From NCBI RefSeq assembly GCF_025398175.1, contig NZ_CP099735.1, positions 1,364,001 to 1,428,000 on the forward strand: a stretch of 64,000 nucleotides of DNA. Reading direction: 5' to 3'. The notes beneath the pieces were generated by a model. It did no database searches. It was not told the DNA's origin and saw only the letters and a program-made list of their open reading frames with translations. Below, piece after piece: positions 1 to 9,392 of this stretch (position 1 is its first letter; every line of letters starts with the position of its first letter). The translations under genes and the position numbers were made by a program. The DNA is from Photobacterium sp. TY1-4 (GTDB lineage Bacteria > Pseudomonadota > Gammaproteobacteria > Enterobacterales > Vibrionaceae).

Positions 1-480
1 CTGCACCTGACCCTTGACGATCGGCACATGCACCACAATGGTTTTGCCGATATTGACCTGCCACACCCGCACCGTCGCAATCCCGTTTTCCGGCAAACGC
101 TCTCTGGCGATTAAACCGGCATGGATCGCGAACGGGCCGACCGCCGCCGACAAATTGCCGCAGTTGCCGCTCCAATCGACAAACGGCTGATCAATCGACA
201 CCTGACCGAACAGGTAATCCACATCATGATCTGCACGCTCGCTTTTGGAGACAATCACGGTTTTACTGGTGCTCGAGGTCGCACCGCCCATGCCGTCAAT
301 CTGCTTGCCGTAAGGGTCCGGGCTGCCAATCACTCGCAGCAGCAGGCGGTCACGAGCTTCGCCGGGCACCTGAGCCGCCGGCGGGAGATCTTCCAGACTA
401 AAAAATACGCCTTTGCTGGTGCCGCCACGCATATAGGTGGCGGGCACTTTAACCTGAGACGCAGATACACTCCTTGTCAT
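1..480 (-). CDS. prpF: 2-methylaconitate cis-trans isomerase PrpF (5' part, cut by window edge)
   Basis: The first about 160 residues are visible; the gene runs off the left edge. PrpF isomerises the 2-methylaconitate made by AcnD so that an aconitase can finish the methylcitrate cycle. The N-terminus reads MTRSVSASQVKVPATYMRGG followed by TSKGVFF, the typical PrpF start, and WSGNCGNLSAAVGPFA follows, a conserved PrpF segment in the diaminopimelate-epimerase-like fold. The ATG at 480 has a strong AGGGGG ribosome site overlapping the acnD 3' end, only 10 bases downstream of the acnD stop. It is the distal gene of the prp operon. Function is from family knowledge; identification is firm. Confidence 0.93.
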   Translation of the reverse strand, partial: MTRSVSASQVKVPATYMRGGTSKGVFFSLEDLPPAAQVPGEARDRLLLRVIGSPDPYGKQIDGMGGATSSTSKTVIVSKSERADHDVDYLFGQVSIDQPFVDWSGNCGNLSAAVGPFAIHAGLIARERLPENGIATVRVWQVNIGKTIVVHVPIVKGQVQ

Positions 481-490
481 GATGCCCCCT

Positions 491-3076
491 TTACTTGGCC
501 AGAAAGTCTTGCGCGAAGCGCTGCAACACGCCGCCCGCAGCATAGACATGCACTTCATCGGCAGTGTCGAGACGACAGGTGACCGGCACATCGACTTTTT
601 CGCCGTTAGCACGGGTGATCACCAGTGCCAGCTCGGCGCCCGGGGTGATCTCACCGACCACGTCGTACAGCTCGGTGCCGTCCAGTGCTAACGTGTTGCG
701 GTTAACCCCGGCTTTGAACTGCAAGGGCAGCACGCCCATACCGACCAGGTTGGTGCGGTGAATGCGCTCGAATCCTTCAGCGACAATGGCTTCAACCCCG
801 GCCAGACGTACCCCTTTAGCGGCCCAGTCGCGAGACGAGCCCTGACCGTAATCGGCCCCGGCCACCACGATCAGCGGCTGCTTGCAGTTCATGTAGGTTT
901 CAATCGCTTCCCACATCCGCGTCACCTTGCCTTCCGGCTCAATCCGCGCCAGCGAGCCCTGCACGACTTCGCCGTTGTCTTTGACCATTTCGTTGAACAG
1001 TTTCGGATTCGCCAGCGTCGCCCGCTGCGCGGTCAGGTGATCGCCGCGGTGGGTGGCGTAGGAGTTAAAGTCCTCTTCCGGCAAGCCCATGGTGGCGAGA
1101 TATTCCCCGGCCGCACTGGACGCCAGAATCGCATTGGACGGCGATAAGTGGTCGGTGGTGATGTTGTCGCCCAGGATCGCCAGCGGACGCATCCCCGACA
1201 GGGTCCGCTCCCCGGCCAGCGCGCCTTCCCAGTACGGTGGACGGCGGATATAGGTGCTCATCGGACGCCAGTCATACAGCGGGTTGCTGTTGCGCGCCTC
1301 GTCATCCAGCTTGAACATCTGGATATAGACCTGATTAAATTGCTCCGGCTTAACGTACTGGCCGACCACCGCATCAATTTCTTCGTCGCTTGGCCACAAG
1401 TCATTAAGGTAGACCGGATTGCCCTGCGGGTCTGTGCCCAGCGCATCGCGCTCGATATCAAAACGGATCGAGCCTGCCAGCGCATAGGCGACCACCAGCG
1501 GCGGCGAGGCCAGGAACGCCTGCTTGGCGTACGGGTGGATCCGGCCATCGAAGTTGCGATTGCCTGAAAGGACCGCAGTGGTGTAGAGATCACGTTCAAT
1601 AATTTCTTGCTGAATTTCCGGATCCAGTGCGCCGCTCATGCCGTTACAGGTGGTACAGGCATAACCGACAATTCCGAAGCCCAGTTTTTCCATTTCCGGC
1701 AGCAGGCCAGCTTCTTCTAAGTACAGCTTGGCGACTTTCGATCCCGGTGCAAACGAGGTTTTCACCCAAGGCTTGCGCACCAGCCCCAGTGCATTGGCTT
1801 TCTTGGCCACCAGCCCGGCGGCCACGACGTTGCGCGGGTTACTGGTATTGGTACAGGAGGTAATGGCGGCAATAATCACAGCGCCGTCCGGCAACTCACC
1901 GGCTTTTTCTTCCCACGGACCGGCAATGCCCCGCGAGGCCAGCTCTGCGGTCGGCAGACGTCGGTGCGGGTTCGACGGACCGGCCATGTTGCGCGCCACT
2001 TGCGAGATATCAAATTCCAATACCCGCTCGTAAACCGCGCTTTGCAGATCATCGGCCCACAGACCGGTTTGCTTGGCGTATTGCTCCACCAGCTTGACTT
2101 GCGCGTCATCACGACCGGTCAGCTTGAGGTAGTTAATGGTCTGCTCGTCGATGTAGAACATCCCGGCGGTGGCACCATATTCCGGGGTCATATTGGAAAT
2201 CGTTGCCCGATCGCCAATCGTCAGATCTTGGGTCCCTTCGCCGAAAAATTCCAGATACGAGGACACCACCCGCTCATTGCGCAGGAACTCGGTTAAGGCC
2301 AGCACAATATCGGTGGCAGTAATGCCCGGCTGACGTTGGCCGGTCAGTTTGACCCCGACGATATCCGGCAGGCGCATCATGGACGGGCGGCCCAGCATCA
2401 CGGTTTCGGCTTCGAGGCCCCCGACCCCAATGGCGATCACCCCCAGCGCATCGACATGCGGGGTGTGGCTGTCGGTCCCGACACAGGTATCGGGATAGGC
2501 AATCCCGTCCTTGGCCTGGATCACCGGCGACATTTTCTCCAGATTGATCTGGTGCATGATGCCGTTCCCGGCCGGGATCACGCTGACGTTCTCAAACGCG
2601 GTTTTACACCAGTTGATGAAGTGAAACCTGTCTTCATTGCGGCGCTCTTCGACGGCGCGGTTCTTGTCAAACGCATCCGGGTCAAACCCGGCGTGCTCCA
2701 CCGCGAGGGAGTGATCGACAATCAGCTGGGTTTCCACCACCGGGTTCACTTTGGCCGGATCGCCACCTTGCTCGGCGATGGCATCGCGCAGGCCCGCCAA
2801 ATCAACCAGGGCGGTCTGGCCCAGAATGTCATGGCACACCACGCGCGCCGGATACCAGGGGAAATCCAGATCGCGCTTGCGCTCAATCAGTTGCTTCAAA
2901 CTCTCCGTGAGACTGTCCGGATCGCAGCGTCGAACCAGCTGTTCGGCCAGCACGCGTGAGGTGTAGGGGAGTGTCTCGTAGGCCCCGGGTGCAATCGCAT
3001 TGGCGGCTTCCCGGGTATCAAAAAAATCGAGTCCGCTGCCGGCCAGCGGCTTACGGTATTGGGTGTTTATCTTCAT
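491..3076 (-). CDS. acnD: Fe/S-dependent 2-methylisocitrate dehydratase AcnD
   Basis: This 861-residue aconitase-family enzyme dehydrates 2-methylcitrate to 2-methylaconitate in propionyl-CoA breakdown. Aconitase signatures are visible: VGTDSHTPHVDALGV, the first cluster ligand in AITSCTNTSNPRNV, the paired ligands in GYACTTCNGMSG, and the C-terminal swivel segment with YGQGSSRDWAAKG. Length fits AcnD (about 865) and not the PrpD family. The start KINTQYRKPL follows a GGAAG-like ribosome site. It lies between prpC and prpF in the order prpB-prpC-acnD-prpF, which is the AcnD/PrpF variant of the cycle. The 129-base gap to prpC holds a strong hairpin. Confidence 0.96.
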   Translation of the reverse strand: MKINTQYRKPLAGSGLDFFDTREAANAIAPGAYETLPYTSRVLAEQLVRRCDPDSLTESLKQLIERKRDLDFPWYPARVVCHDILGQTALVDLAGLRDAIAEQGGDPAKVNPVVETQLIVDHSLAVEHAGFDPDAFDKNRAVEERRNEDRFHFINWCKTAFENVSVIPAGNGIMHQINLEKMSPVIQAKDGIAYPDTCVGTDSHTPHVDALGVIAIGVGGLEAETVMLGRPSMMRLPDIVGVKLTGQRQPGITATDIVLALTEFLRNERVVSSYLEFFGEGTQDLTIGDRATISNMTPEYGATAGMFYIDEQTINYLKLTGRDDAQVKLVEQYAKQTGLWADDLQSAVYERVLEFDISQVARNMAGPSNPHRRLPTAELASRGIAGPWEEKAGELPDGAVIIAAITSCTNTSNPRNVVAAGLVAKKANALGLVRKPWVKTSFAPGSKVAKLYLEEAGLLPEMEKLGFGIVGYACTTCNGMSGALDPEIQQEIIERDLYTTAVLSGNRNFDGRIHPYAKQAFLASPPLVVAYALAGSIRFDIERDALGTDPQGNPVYLNDLWPSDEEIDAVVGQYVKPEQFNQVYIQMFKLDDEARNSNPLYDWRPMSTYIRRPPYWEGALAGERTLSGMRPLAILGDNITTDHLSPSNAILASSAAGEYLATMGLPEEDFNSYATHRGDHLTAQRATLANPKLFNEMVKDNGEVVQGSLARIEPEGKVTRMWEAIETYMNCKQPLIVVAGADYGQGSSRDWAAKGVRLAGVEAIVAEGFERIHRTNLVGMGVLPLQFKAGVNRNTLALDGTELYDVVGEITPGAELALVITRANGEKVDVPVTCRLDTADEVHVYAAGGVLQRFAQDFLAK

Positions 3077-3136
3077 TGCTTCCCTCCGTGAGTCTTATGC
3101 TCACAGACGCTTTCAGGCGACGTTCAGATCTTGATG

Positions 3137-3165
3137 CTCCCCCCGGCCATCTGCGCCGGGGGGAG
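3137..3165. promoter_or_regulatory. Strong hairpin between prpC and acnD
   Basis: An 11-bp perfect GC-rich stem (CTCCCCCCGGC / GCCGGGGGGAG) with a 7-base loop lies in the prpC-acnD spacer. A second small stem (GACTCC / GGAGTC) follows near 3175-3192. There is no T-run, so this is more likely an mRNA stability or processing element that sets the prpC:acnD ratio than a terminator. The structure is seen; the role is inferred. Confidence 0.55.
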
Positions 3166-3205
3166 GGATTGGCGGGACTCCTTGGGCGGAGTCTGCTGCA
3201 GCGTG

Positions 3206-4366
3206 TTATTTCCGCGCTTCGATGGGCAGCCACGCTTGTGGCTCCGGCCCGACGTAGTCGGCGCTCGGGCGGATGATGCGGTTGTTGGCGCGCTGCTCAT
3301 ACACATGAGCGGCCCAGCCCGTCACCCGACTCATCACAAAGATCGGCGTGAACAGCTTGGTCGGGATCCCCATGAAGTGATAGGCCGAGGCGTGGAAGAA
3401 ATCGGCGTTACAGAACAGATTTTTCTCGCGCTTCATCACCTGCTCTACCCGCTCGGACACCGCATACAGACGGGTGTCACCCACATCGGCAGCCAGTTTT
3501 TCCGACCATGCTTTAATTAAAGCATTGCGGGGATCGGACTCACGGTAAATCGCGTGACCAAAGCCCATGATTTTCTCTTTCTTCGCCAGCATGTCCATGA
3601 TCCCGGCTTCCGCTTCATCCGGCGTCTGCCACTGCTCGATCATTTCCATCGCCGCTTCGTTGGCACCGCCGTGCAGCGGGCCGCGCAGGCTACCGATAGC
3701 CGCGGTAATGCACGAGTGCAGATCCGACAGGGTCGAGGCACACACCCGGGCGGTAAAGGTCGAAGCGTTGAACTCATGCTCGGCATACAGTACCAGCGAA
3801 CAGTGCATCACTTGTTTGTGCAGCTCAGATGGCGTTTTGCCGGTCAGCATTTCCAGGAAATAGCCACCGATGCTGTCCTGATCGCTGTTGGCGGTATCAA
3901 TCCGCACCCCATCGTGGCTGTAGCGGTACCAGTAGCAGATCATGGCTGGCAGCATCGCCAGCAGGATGTCGGTCTTGCTTTCCTGCTCGGAAAAGTCCAG
4001 CTCCTGATCCAGGTTGCCCAGCATCGAGCACCCGGTCCGCATCACATCCATCGGATGGGCATCGGCCGGGATTTCTTCCAGCACCCGACACAGCGCCGGC
4101 GGCAGACCACGGGCCTGTTTCAGCACCTGCTTGTAGCCGTCCAGCTCGGCCTGGGTCGGCAACTTGCCTTTCAACAGCAAATGCGCCACTTCTTCGAATT
4201 CGGCATGATGGGCCAGATCCGTGATGTCATAGCCACGGTAGGTCAGCCCGGTGCCGCTTTTACCCACGGTACACAGCGCTGTTGTCCCGGCGCTCTGGCC
4301 ACGCAGACCGGCACCACCTAATTGTTTGTTATCCTTTTCCTTATCAGCTACGGCTAACGCAGTCAT
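3206..4366 (-). CDS. prpC: 2-methylcitrate synthase PrpC
   Basis: This 386-residue citrate-synthase-family protein condenses propionyl-CoA with oxaloacetate. Visible family segments include GLRGQSAGTTALCTVGKSGTGLTYRGYD at the N-terminus (split here only by convention), LHGGANEAAMEMI with the catalytic-region histidine, MGFGHAIYRESDPRN, and the C-terminal AHVYEQRANNRIIRPSADYVGP. Length and the RGYDI motif fit PrpC rather than the longer GltA. It follows prpB after a 288-base gap and precedes acnD in the same operon. Confidence 0.96.
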   Translation of the reverse strand: MTALAVADKEKDNKQLGGAGLRGQSAGTTALCTVGKSGTGLTYRGYDITDLAHHAEFEEVAHLLLKGKLPTQAELDGYKQVLKQARGLPPALCRVLEEIPADAHPMDVMRTGCSMLGNLDQELDFSEQESKTDILLAMLPAMICYWYRYSHDGVRIDTANSDQDSIGGYFLEMLTGKTPSELHKQVMHCSLVLYAEHEFNASTFTARVCASTLSDLHSCITAAIGSLRGPLHGGANEAAMEMIEQWQTPDEAEAGIMDMLAKKEKIMGFGHAIYRESDPRNALIKAWSEKLAADVGDTRLYAVSERVEQVMKREKNLFCNADFFHASAYHFMGIPTKLFTPIFVMSRVTGWAAHVYEQRANNRIIRPSADYVGPEPQAWLPIEARK

Positions 4367-4623
4367 AGCAGACTCCTTATTTGTTCACGTTATCCAACGC
4401 CTGAGTCTCCGTTGCGACGGCTGATCGCCCTCGCTTTGATCATCAGGCAATGACTGTTTCCAGCGTTTGGTTTGTTATCAAAATAATTAATCTGGTCTTC
4501 GCAACGCGCGGCGTTGCGGGTCTTGCTGCGGAGGACTGACAAGGCGGACACTGCGAGCCGCACGCCCCAGGGCAAAGCAACTCGTCACACCTTCTCTCCA
4601 TTTCATTGTTCGCTTTAGCGACC

Positions 4624-4645
4624 GAACGGCGACTCCCTGCCGTTC
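4624..4645. promoter_or_regulatory. Hairpin in the prpB-prpC gap
   Basis: GAACGGC / GCCGTTC forms a perfect 7-bp stem with an 8-base loop just after the prpB stop. No T-run follows on the minus strand. The rest of the 4367-4654 gap holds no convincing gene; a short open frame at 4390-4575 has no ribosome site or recognisable sequence. The hairpin may limit read-through or protect the upstream transcript end. Confidence 0.4.
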
Positions 4646-4654
4646 AGCGTTGCA

Positions 4655-5533
4655 TCACTCGCCCTTTTGCTGATCAAACAGCTGGTCGAGCTTCTTCTCA
4701 TAATCATGGTAGCCAAGATAATGGTAGAGCTGCTCACGGGTTTGCATCTGATCGACCACGTTGCGCTGATGGCCGTCTTTGAGCAGATGCTGATACACAT
4801 TAAGCGCCGCCTGATTCATCGCCCGGAACGCCGACAACGGATACAGCACCATGTCGACACCGCACTCGGCCAGCTCTTCACGGCTGAACAGCGGGGTCTG
4901 ACCGAACTCGGTGATATTGGCCAGGATCGGCACCTTCACCGCATCGGCAAACTGCTTGTACTGCTCCAGCGTATTAATCGCTTCGGGGAAAATCATATCG
5001 GCCCCGGCGTCGACACAGGCAATCGCCCGTTCAATCGCCGCGTCCATCCCTTCGACAGCCAGCGCATCGGTACGCGCCATGATGACAAAATCCGGATCCA
5101 CGCGGGCATCGACCGCCGCCTTGATCCGATCGACCATTTCATCCTGGCTGACAATTGCTTTGTTCGGGCGGTGACCACAGCGCTTCTGCGCCACCTGATC
5201 TTCCATGTGGACTGCCGCGGCACCGGCACGCTCCATCTCTTTAATGGTCCGGGCAATATTGAAAGCGCCGCCAAAGCCGGTATCAATATCCACCAGCAGC
5301 GGCAGGCTTGAAGCCGCGGTGATGCGACGGACATCTTCCAGCACATCGTTGAGGGTGGTGATGCCGAGATCCGGCAAGCCGTACGAGGCATTGGCAATCC
5401 CGCCGCCGGAGAGGTAAATAGCCTGGTGACCCACCTGCTCCGCCATCATGGCGCAGTACGGGTTGATGGTCCCGACCACCTGCAATGGCTGGCTGGTGGC
5501 AACGGCCTGGCGGAAGTGTTTTCCTGGACTCAT
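4655..5533 (-). CDS. prpB: Methylisocitrate lyase PrpB
   Basis: This 292-residue isocitrate-lyase-superfamily enzyme cleaves 2-methylisocitrate to pyruvate and succinate. The catalytic KRCGH motif is at about residues 117-121, preceded by the metal-binding region [11 protein letters not shown] and VHMEDQV. Length fits PrpB (about 295). The ATG at 5533 overlaps the stop of the upstream regulator in an ATGA arrangement, so the two are translationally coupled and the regulator is the first gene of the operon. Confidence 0.97.
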   Translation of the reverse strand: MSPGKHFRQAVATSQPLQVVGTINPYCAMMAEQVGHQAIYLSGGGIANASYGLPDLGITTLNDVLEDVRRITAASSLPLLVDIDTGFGGAFNIARTIKEMERAGAAAVHMEDQVAQKRCGHRPNKAIVSQDEMVDRIKAAVDARVDPDFVIMARTDALAVEGMDAAIERAIACVDAGADMIFPEAINTLEQYKQFADAVKVPILANITEFGQTPLFSREELAECGVDMVLYPLSAFRAMNQAALNVYQHLLKDGHQRNVVDQMQTREQLYHYLGYHDYEKKLDQLFDQQKGE

Positions 5534-6285
5534 GATACGTTCTCCTTGTCCTCAGTGAGTTGTTGTTCGATTAACAATCGGCTGCGCATGATGTGTCGGC
5601 GCATCAGCATTTCGGCCAGTTCGGCATCCCGCTCACGCAGGGCAGACAGCAGGTGGAAATGCTCGGTCAGCGCCTGCTCCGGACGGGAGTGCGAGCGCTG
5701 GGACTGATGGCGGTACATCCGCAGCAAATGATAAAGCTCGTCACACAGCAGACCGATCAGGGTGCTGTTGCGGCTGGCCTGGATGATCCGGTAATGAAAG
5801 TCGAAATCCCCTTGCTGGTGGAAATAGGACGCCCCTTCCACCTCTTCGATGTGCTGCTGGTGGGTATCCAGCAACTGCTGCAGGGCCTCAATTTCGGCAT
5901 CGGTAATATGCTGGCAGGCCAGGCGCACCGCCATCCCTTCCAGCGCTTCGCGCACCGCGTAGATCTCGACCAGTTTTTCCCGGCTCAGGGCAATCACCCG
6001 TGCGCCGACATGGGGCACCCGCTCTACCAGACCGAGGGATTCCACCCGCATCATGGCTTCGCGCAGCGGGCCGCGACTAACGCCGAAACGGCGTGCCAGT
6101 TCCGGCTCAGAGATCTTACTGCCGGCGGCAAACTGTCCTTTAACAATCAAATCAATCAGCTGCTCGGTCAGATTCTCCGACTTGGTCAGCTCCTTGGCCG
6201 CAGCCATCGAAAGGGACGATGCTTCCCCCGCTGGCTCAACGTGATTGTCGACATCGCATAAGGCGACGGCTTGTTCTTTCATCAT
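5530..6285 (-). CDS. GntR/FCD-family regulator of the methylcitrate operon
   Basis: A 251-residue protein with an N-terminal winged helix (about residues 25-95; [20 protein letters not shown] is typical GntR) and a C-terminal FCD ligand-binding domain rich in Asp/His metal-ligand positions. It heads the prp operon and overlaps prpB by four bases. A GntR regulator at this place is the usual prp control in Vibrio and Shewanella relatives, in contrast to the sigma-54 PrpR of enterics. Start choice is uncertain: tandem ATGs at 6285 and 6282 are preferred over a TTG at 6297 that would lie inside an operator-like dyad. Autoregulation through the dyads upstream is likely. Confidence 0.88.
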   Translation of the reverse strand: MMKEQAVALCDVDNHVEPAGEASSLSMAAAKELTKSENLTEQLIDLIVKGQFAAGSKISEPELARRFGVSRGPLREAMMRVESLGLVERVPHVGARVIALSREKLVEIYAVREALEGMAVRLACQHITDAEIEALQQLLDTHQQHIEEVEGASYFHQQGDFDFHYRIIQASRNSTLIGLLCDELYHLLRMYRHQSQRSHSRPEQALTEHFHLLSALRERDAELAEMLMRRHIMRSRLLIEQQLTEDKENVS

Positions 6286-6286
6286 A

Positions 6287-6455
6287 ACTGTCAACAATTG
6301 CTTAACTTAAGAACAAAAATAGCGCTTAAAATGCGTTCAATCAAGGGGGATTGTTAACAGTTTGAATTAGACCTTGGTCTATATTGTCGACAATGTGAGG
6401 AATAGCCAGAAAAGAGACCGCAAAAATAGGGGCCGAACAAGCAGATTGTCGACAG
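6287..6455. promoter_or_regulatory. Four ATTGTCGACAAT-type operator dyads
   Basis: Four related 12-base dyads occur upstream of the GntR gene: ACTGTCAACAAT at 6287-6298, GATTGTTAACAG at 6349-6360, the perfect palindrome ATTGTCGACAAT at 6383-6394, and GATTGTCGACAG at 6444-6455. A fifth copy (GATTGTCGACAT, 6243-6254) lies inside the first codons of the regulator. They fit the symmetric TTGTnnACAA sites expected for FCD-type GntR proteins, and probably mark autoregulation and operon control. The last copy lies next to the prtV terminator. Confidence 0.7.
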
Positions 6456-6484
6456 CAAAAAAAACCGGCCTGGTCGGCCGGTTT
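6455..6484 (-). terminator. Rho-independent terminator of prtV
   Basis: AAACCGGCC / GGCCGGTTT forms a 9-bp stem with a 5-base loop, followed on the minus strand by an eight-base T-run. It lies about 50 bases after the protease stop codon. Confidence 0.88.
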
Positions 6485-6531
6485 GACGTTCAAGCGAACG
6501 CATCGATCGCGATGCGCTCTCCAGAGCAAAG

Positions 6532-9285
6532 TTAGATATCCAAGATAATCGTCTTGCGGGCTTTCTTGCCCTGATTGTCAGTGACAATCAGCTGTACTTT
6601 CTGTTTGCCGCGTTGCTCAAACAGATGGAAAGCCACCCCGCCTTTTTGCACGCTGCCGTCCGGGAAAACCCACTTGGTGTCGACAATATGGCCATCCGAG
6701 TCACTGCTTTCCGACCACAGCATTGCCATCCGGCCCAGGTTGAAATAACCCGCTTCGGCAACCGGCTTCTGGTTACGCGGCTCTAACTCAACCACTTGCT
6801 GGGTAGAGCTGGTCGCGCCGGAATTATCGGTGACGGTCAGGGTCACGGTATAACGACCGAAATGCTGATAACGATGCGACGGATTCGCCTCGGTGCTGGT
6901 GGCACCGTCACCGAAGTCCCACTGCACGCCGGTGATTTCACCGTCGCTGTCCAGGCTCTGGTTGACGAAATCAACACGCTTGTGACGAGAGAGATACGTG
7001 AAGTTCGCTTCCGGCGCGGCATTGTCTGCTTCGGCAGAAATCCGGATCACCCCGTAGCGGTTATCGTCCGCCTGGCGCACCACATCAATCGAAATGCCGA
7101 ACTGCGCCAGCTGACGACCAGCATCCGGGATCTCCGGTGAGGTGTAGTCGGCGCCATCGTTGAACGATGCATTGGCAATCAGGCTCGGATCTTCCAGCAC
7201 ATCATCATTGTTGACCAGACGCAGCGGGGCCTGATCCTGCAATGAAAATGCCGCATCGCGAACCTGGTAGCGGGTGGTCGCCGGCTCGCCGGTTTGTGAC
7301 CATTTCAGAGTTGCCTGATCGGCATCCACCACACCCAGCCAGCCTGCGCCCGGATGCTCGCCGACCCAGTTGTCGGTCATCGACTCATCGACATACCACA
7401 CAATCAGGCCCGGCTCGAAGGTCATCAGCTGACCCATGCGCTTGATGTTCGCCAGACCCTGATCGACATCCTGATGGCTACGCCATTGCAGCAGGTAATA
7501 CTGATCAGCTTCGTGGAAACCCTGATTGCGGGTATAACCGGTAAAGACAAACTGATCTTCGGTTTCCGCATCCGCGCTGAACACCACGCTTTCATCGGCC
7601 GTCACCGTCATCTGATCAAGGTAGAAACCTTCTTCGGCCAGACCGCCATCGGTGATGTAGTCAAAGCTCAGGGTGATGGTCTGTCCGGCCCACGGGGTCA
7701 GATCAAACTTGGCATCGGTCCAGCCTTCGGACGAGCCGGTCACTGCCGGCACCAGACCGGTATTGAGCGGATCGTTCATGGTGGTGATTGAACCGGCGAT
7801 CTGCTGGCCGTTGACCAGCACGCGGGCAAAGTCATAATCAGTTTCTATCTGGAACCAGGCTTTAAAGTCCAGCGAGATCCGACCGGCCGACGGCAGGGTG
7901 ATTTCGCGGCTCATGCTGGTACGCAGATCGTCACCTTTCTGCGAATAGAACTGGTAGTCCCCGGCAAACGGTGCGACCCCGTCCACCTGCTTGCGCGGCA
8001 GATTAATGCGCACCAGGTTCATGGCGTCATTATTGACGGTTTCGGACAGGGTAATGGTATGCGACTGGCCTTTCAGCTCCTCCAGCGACAAGGTGCTGTC
8101 GAGGATCCAGTTGCCACCGATGGCCGATTGCAGGAAGGTTTTCGCCCAGCCACTGAATGCAGTCGGCTGCGTCCCGCCAATCTGACCGGCCCAGCTGCCC
8201 GAAGACATGATCGACCAGTAAGAGACCGGCTCGCCCTGCCCGGTGTACTTGGTGTCGTACTCATCCGGCAGACCCAGGTCATGGCCGTATTCGTGGGCAC
8301 ATACCCCGGCTGCGGCATCAATCGGCTGAATGGTGTAGTCAAATGCCGCGTACTGACCGTTGAACCGGCCCGGGACCTGGCTCGATGTACCGGTCAGGAT
8401 ATGCGGCTGACCCAGGTTGAAGCGGTGGGACCAGATTGCGTTCTCATTCAGCACCCCGCCACCGGCCTCTTCACCGACCGACGCATGGAACACCATCAGG
8501 TGGTCAATCACGCCATCCGGCTCACGAAAATTCCCGTCACCGTCATAGTCGTAGCGATCTTCGATATCGTAATCGGCCAGATTGATATTCGGATCTTTGG
8601 CCAGCTGATCCAGCGCTTCCCGCACCAGATCCTGCGCCCGCAGATCGTTGTCTGTGGTCGGCGAGTTGCCGCCGTAATACGCCGCGTTCTGGCTCGCCCG
8701 GTACCAACCGAAAGCCTGGCCGGACACGCTGTATGTATTGCCGGATTCCTGCTCGTAATACTGACGCATCGAGATCAGATTCTCGCCGTTCGGGCCGGTG
8801 TATCCCTCACCGGAGAACAGCAGGTTCTGGTAGTGCTCGTTCGAATAACTGTCATAGAGCATTTCGGTATGCTCTGAGGTCAGGCGATTGTCATCCCACG
8901 GCAGATCCGGGAAATCGACCAGCAGCGCCAGCACTTTGTCGGTGCGTTTCTGGCTCAGATCCAGCGCGAAGATACTCGGACCATGGGCATGACCCGGCAT
9001 TTTCATCTGCTTCAGCACATTGGCCCGGTTAAGCAGCGCCTGCTTGTCAAACTGCGCATCCCCATGAAAGCCTTTGTTGGCCTTCTTGGCCAGGTAAGCT
9101 TCCAGCGCTTGCTGCTTCTGCTGGCTCGTCGCGTCAGGGGCGATATCCCCACGCTGGATCAGCATCTCGATCAGCTTCTCTTCATTGGCTATGGCCAAGT
9201 CCGCAGGCGTTGCCGCGTGGGCAGACACCGTTCCTAGCAAAGCAATCAGTGACGTTGCGATTGCAGTTCTTTTTATGCTTATCAT
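6532..9285 (-). CDS. prtV: Secreted M6-family metalloprotease with PKD domains (PrtV-like)
   Basis: A 917-residue secreted zinc protease of the immune-inhibitor-A (M6) family. Order: signal peptide (about 1-24, ending SAHA), a propeptide to about residue 85, the catalytic domain with HEYGHDLGLPDEYD at about 331-344 (two zinc histidines and the catalytic Glu), a beta-rich domain, and C-terminal PKD domains (NFTYLSRHKRVDFVNQS and WDFGDGATSTEANPSHRY). Length and layout match Vibrio cholerae PrtV (918 residues), a protease acting on host proteins and in predator defence. The ATG at 9285 is chosen over 9336 because it gives a clean signal peptide and has AAAGG at the right distance. The gene is monocistronic, with a terminator at 6455-6484. 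Confidence 0.93.
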   Translation of the reverse strand: MISIKRTAIATSLIALLGTVSAHAATPADLAIANEEKLIEMLIQRGDIAPDATSQQKQQALEAYLAKKANKGFHGDAQFDKQALLNRANVLKQMKMPGHAHGPSIFALDLSQKRTDKVLALLVDFPDLPWDDNRLTSEHTEMLYDSYSNEHYQNLLFSGEGYTGPNGENLISMRQYYEQESGNTYSVSGQAFGWYRASQNAAYYGGNSPTTDNDLRAQDLVREALDQLAKDPNINLADYDIEDRYDYDGDGNFREPDGVIDHLMVFHASVGEEAGGGVLNENAIWSHRFNLGQPHILTGTSSQVPGRFNGQYAAFDYTIQPIDAAAGVCAHEYGHDLGLPDEYDTKYTGQGEPVSYWSIMSSGSWAGQIGGTQPTAFSGWAKTFLQSAIGGNWILDSTLSLEELKGQSHTITLSETVNNDAMNLVRINLPRKQVDGVAPFAGDYQFYSQKGDDLRTSMSREITLPSAGRISLDFKAWFQIETDYDFARVLVNGQQIAGSITTMNDPLNTGLVPAVTGSSEGWTDAKFDLTPWAGQTITLSFDYITDGGLAEEGFYLDQMTVTADESVVFSADAETEDQFVFTGYTRNQGFHEADQYYLLQWRSHQDVDQGLANIKRMGQLMTFEPGLIVWYVDESMTDNWVGEHPGAGWLGVVDADQATLKWSQTGEPATTRYQVRDAAFSLQDQAPLRLVNNDDVLEDPSLIANASFNDGADYTSPEIPDAGRQLAQFGISIDVVRQADDNRYGVIRISAEADNAAPEANFTYLSRHKRVDFVNQSLDSDGEITGVQWDFGDGATSTEANPSHRYQHFGRYTVTLTVTDNSGATSSTQQVVELEPRNQKPVAEAGYFNLGRMAMLWSESSDSDGHIVDTKWVFPDGSVQKGGVAFHLFEQRGKQKVQLIVTDNQGKKARKTIILDI

Positions 9286-9309
9286 TATTATTCCTTTTAT
9301 CAATGATAA
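9279..9309. promoter_or_regulatory. AATGATAA dyad over the prtV start
   Basis: TTATCATT at 9279-9286 and AATGATAA at 9302-9309 form an 8-bp inverted repeat that encloses the prtV ribosome site and start codon. It could be a Fur-like site or a hairpin that hides the ribosome site. Sequence is seen; both roles are inference. Confidence 0.3.
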
Positions 9310-9392
9310 TGTTGTGCTGTCTTGAAGGTGCAGCAACCCGATTTCGCCGTAGCGAAACTGAAAAAAGTAAAACCTGGTAATAATCTGGACGG

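Noticed and set aside
4390..4575. Small gene in the prpB-prpC gap
   Set aside because: 61-residue open frame without ribosome site or sensible sequence; GC-rich DNA gives many such frames.
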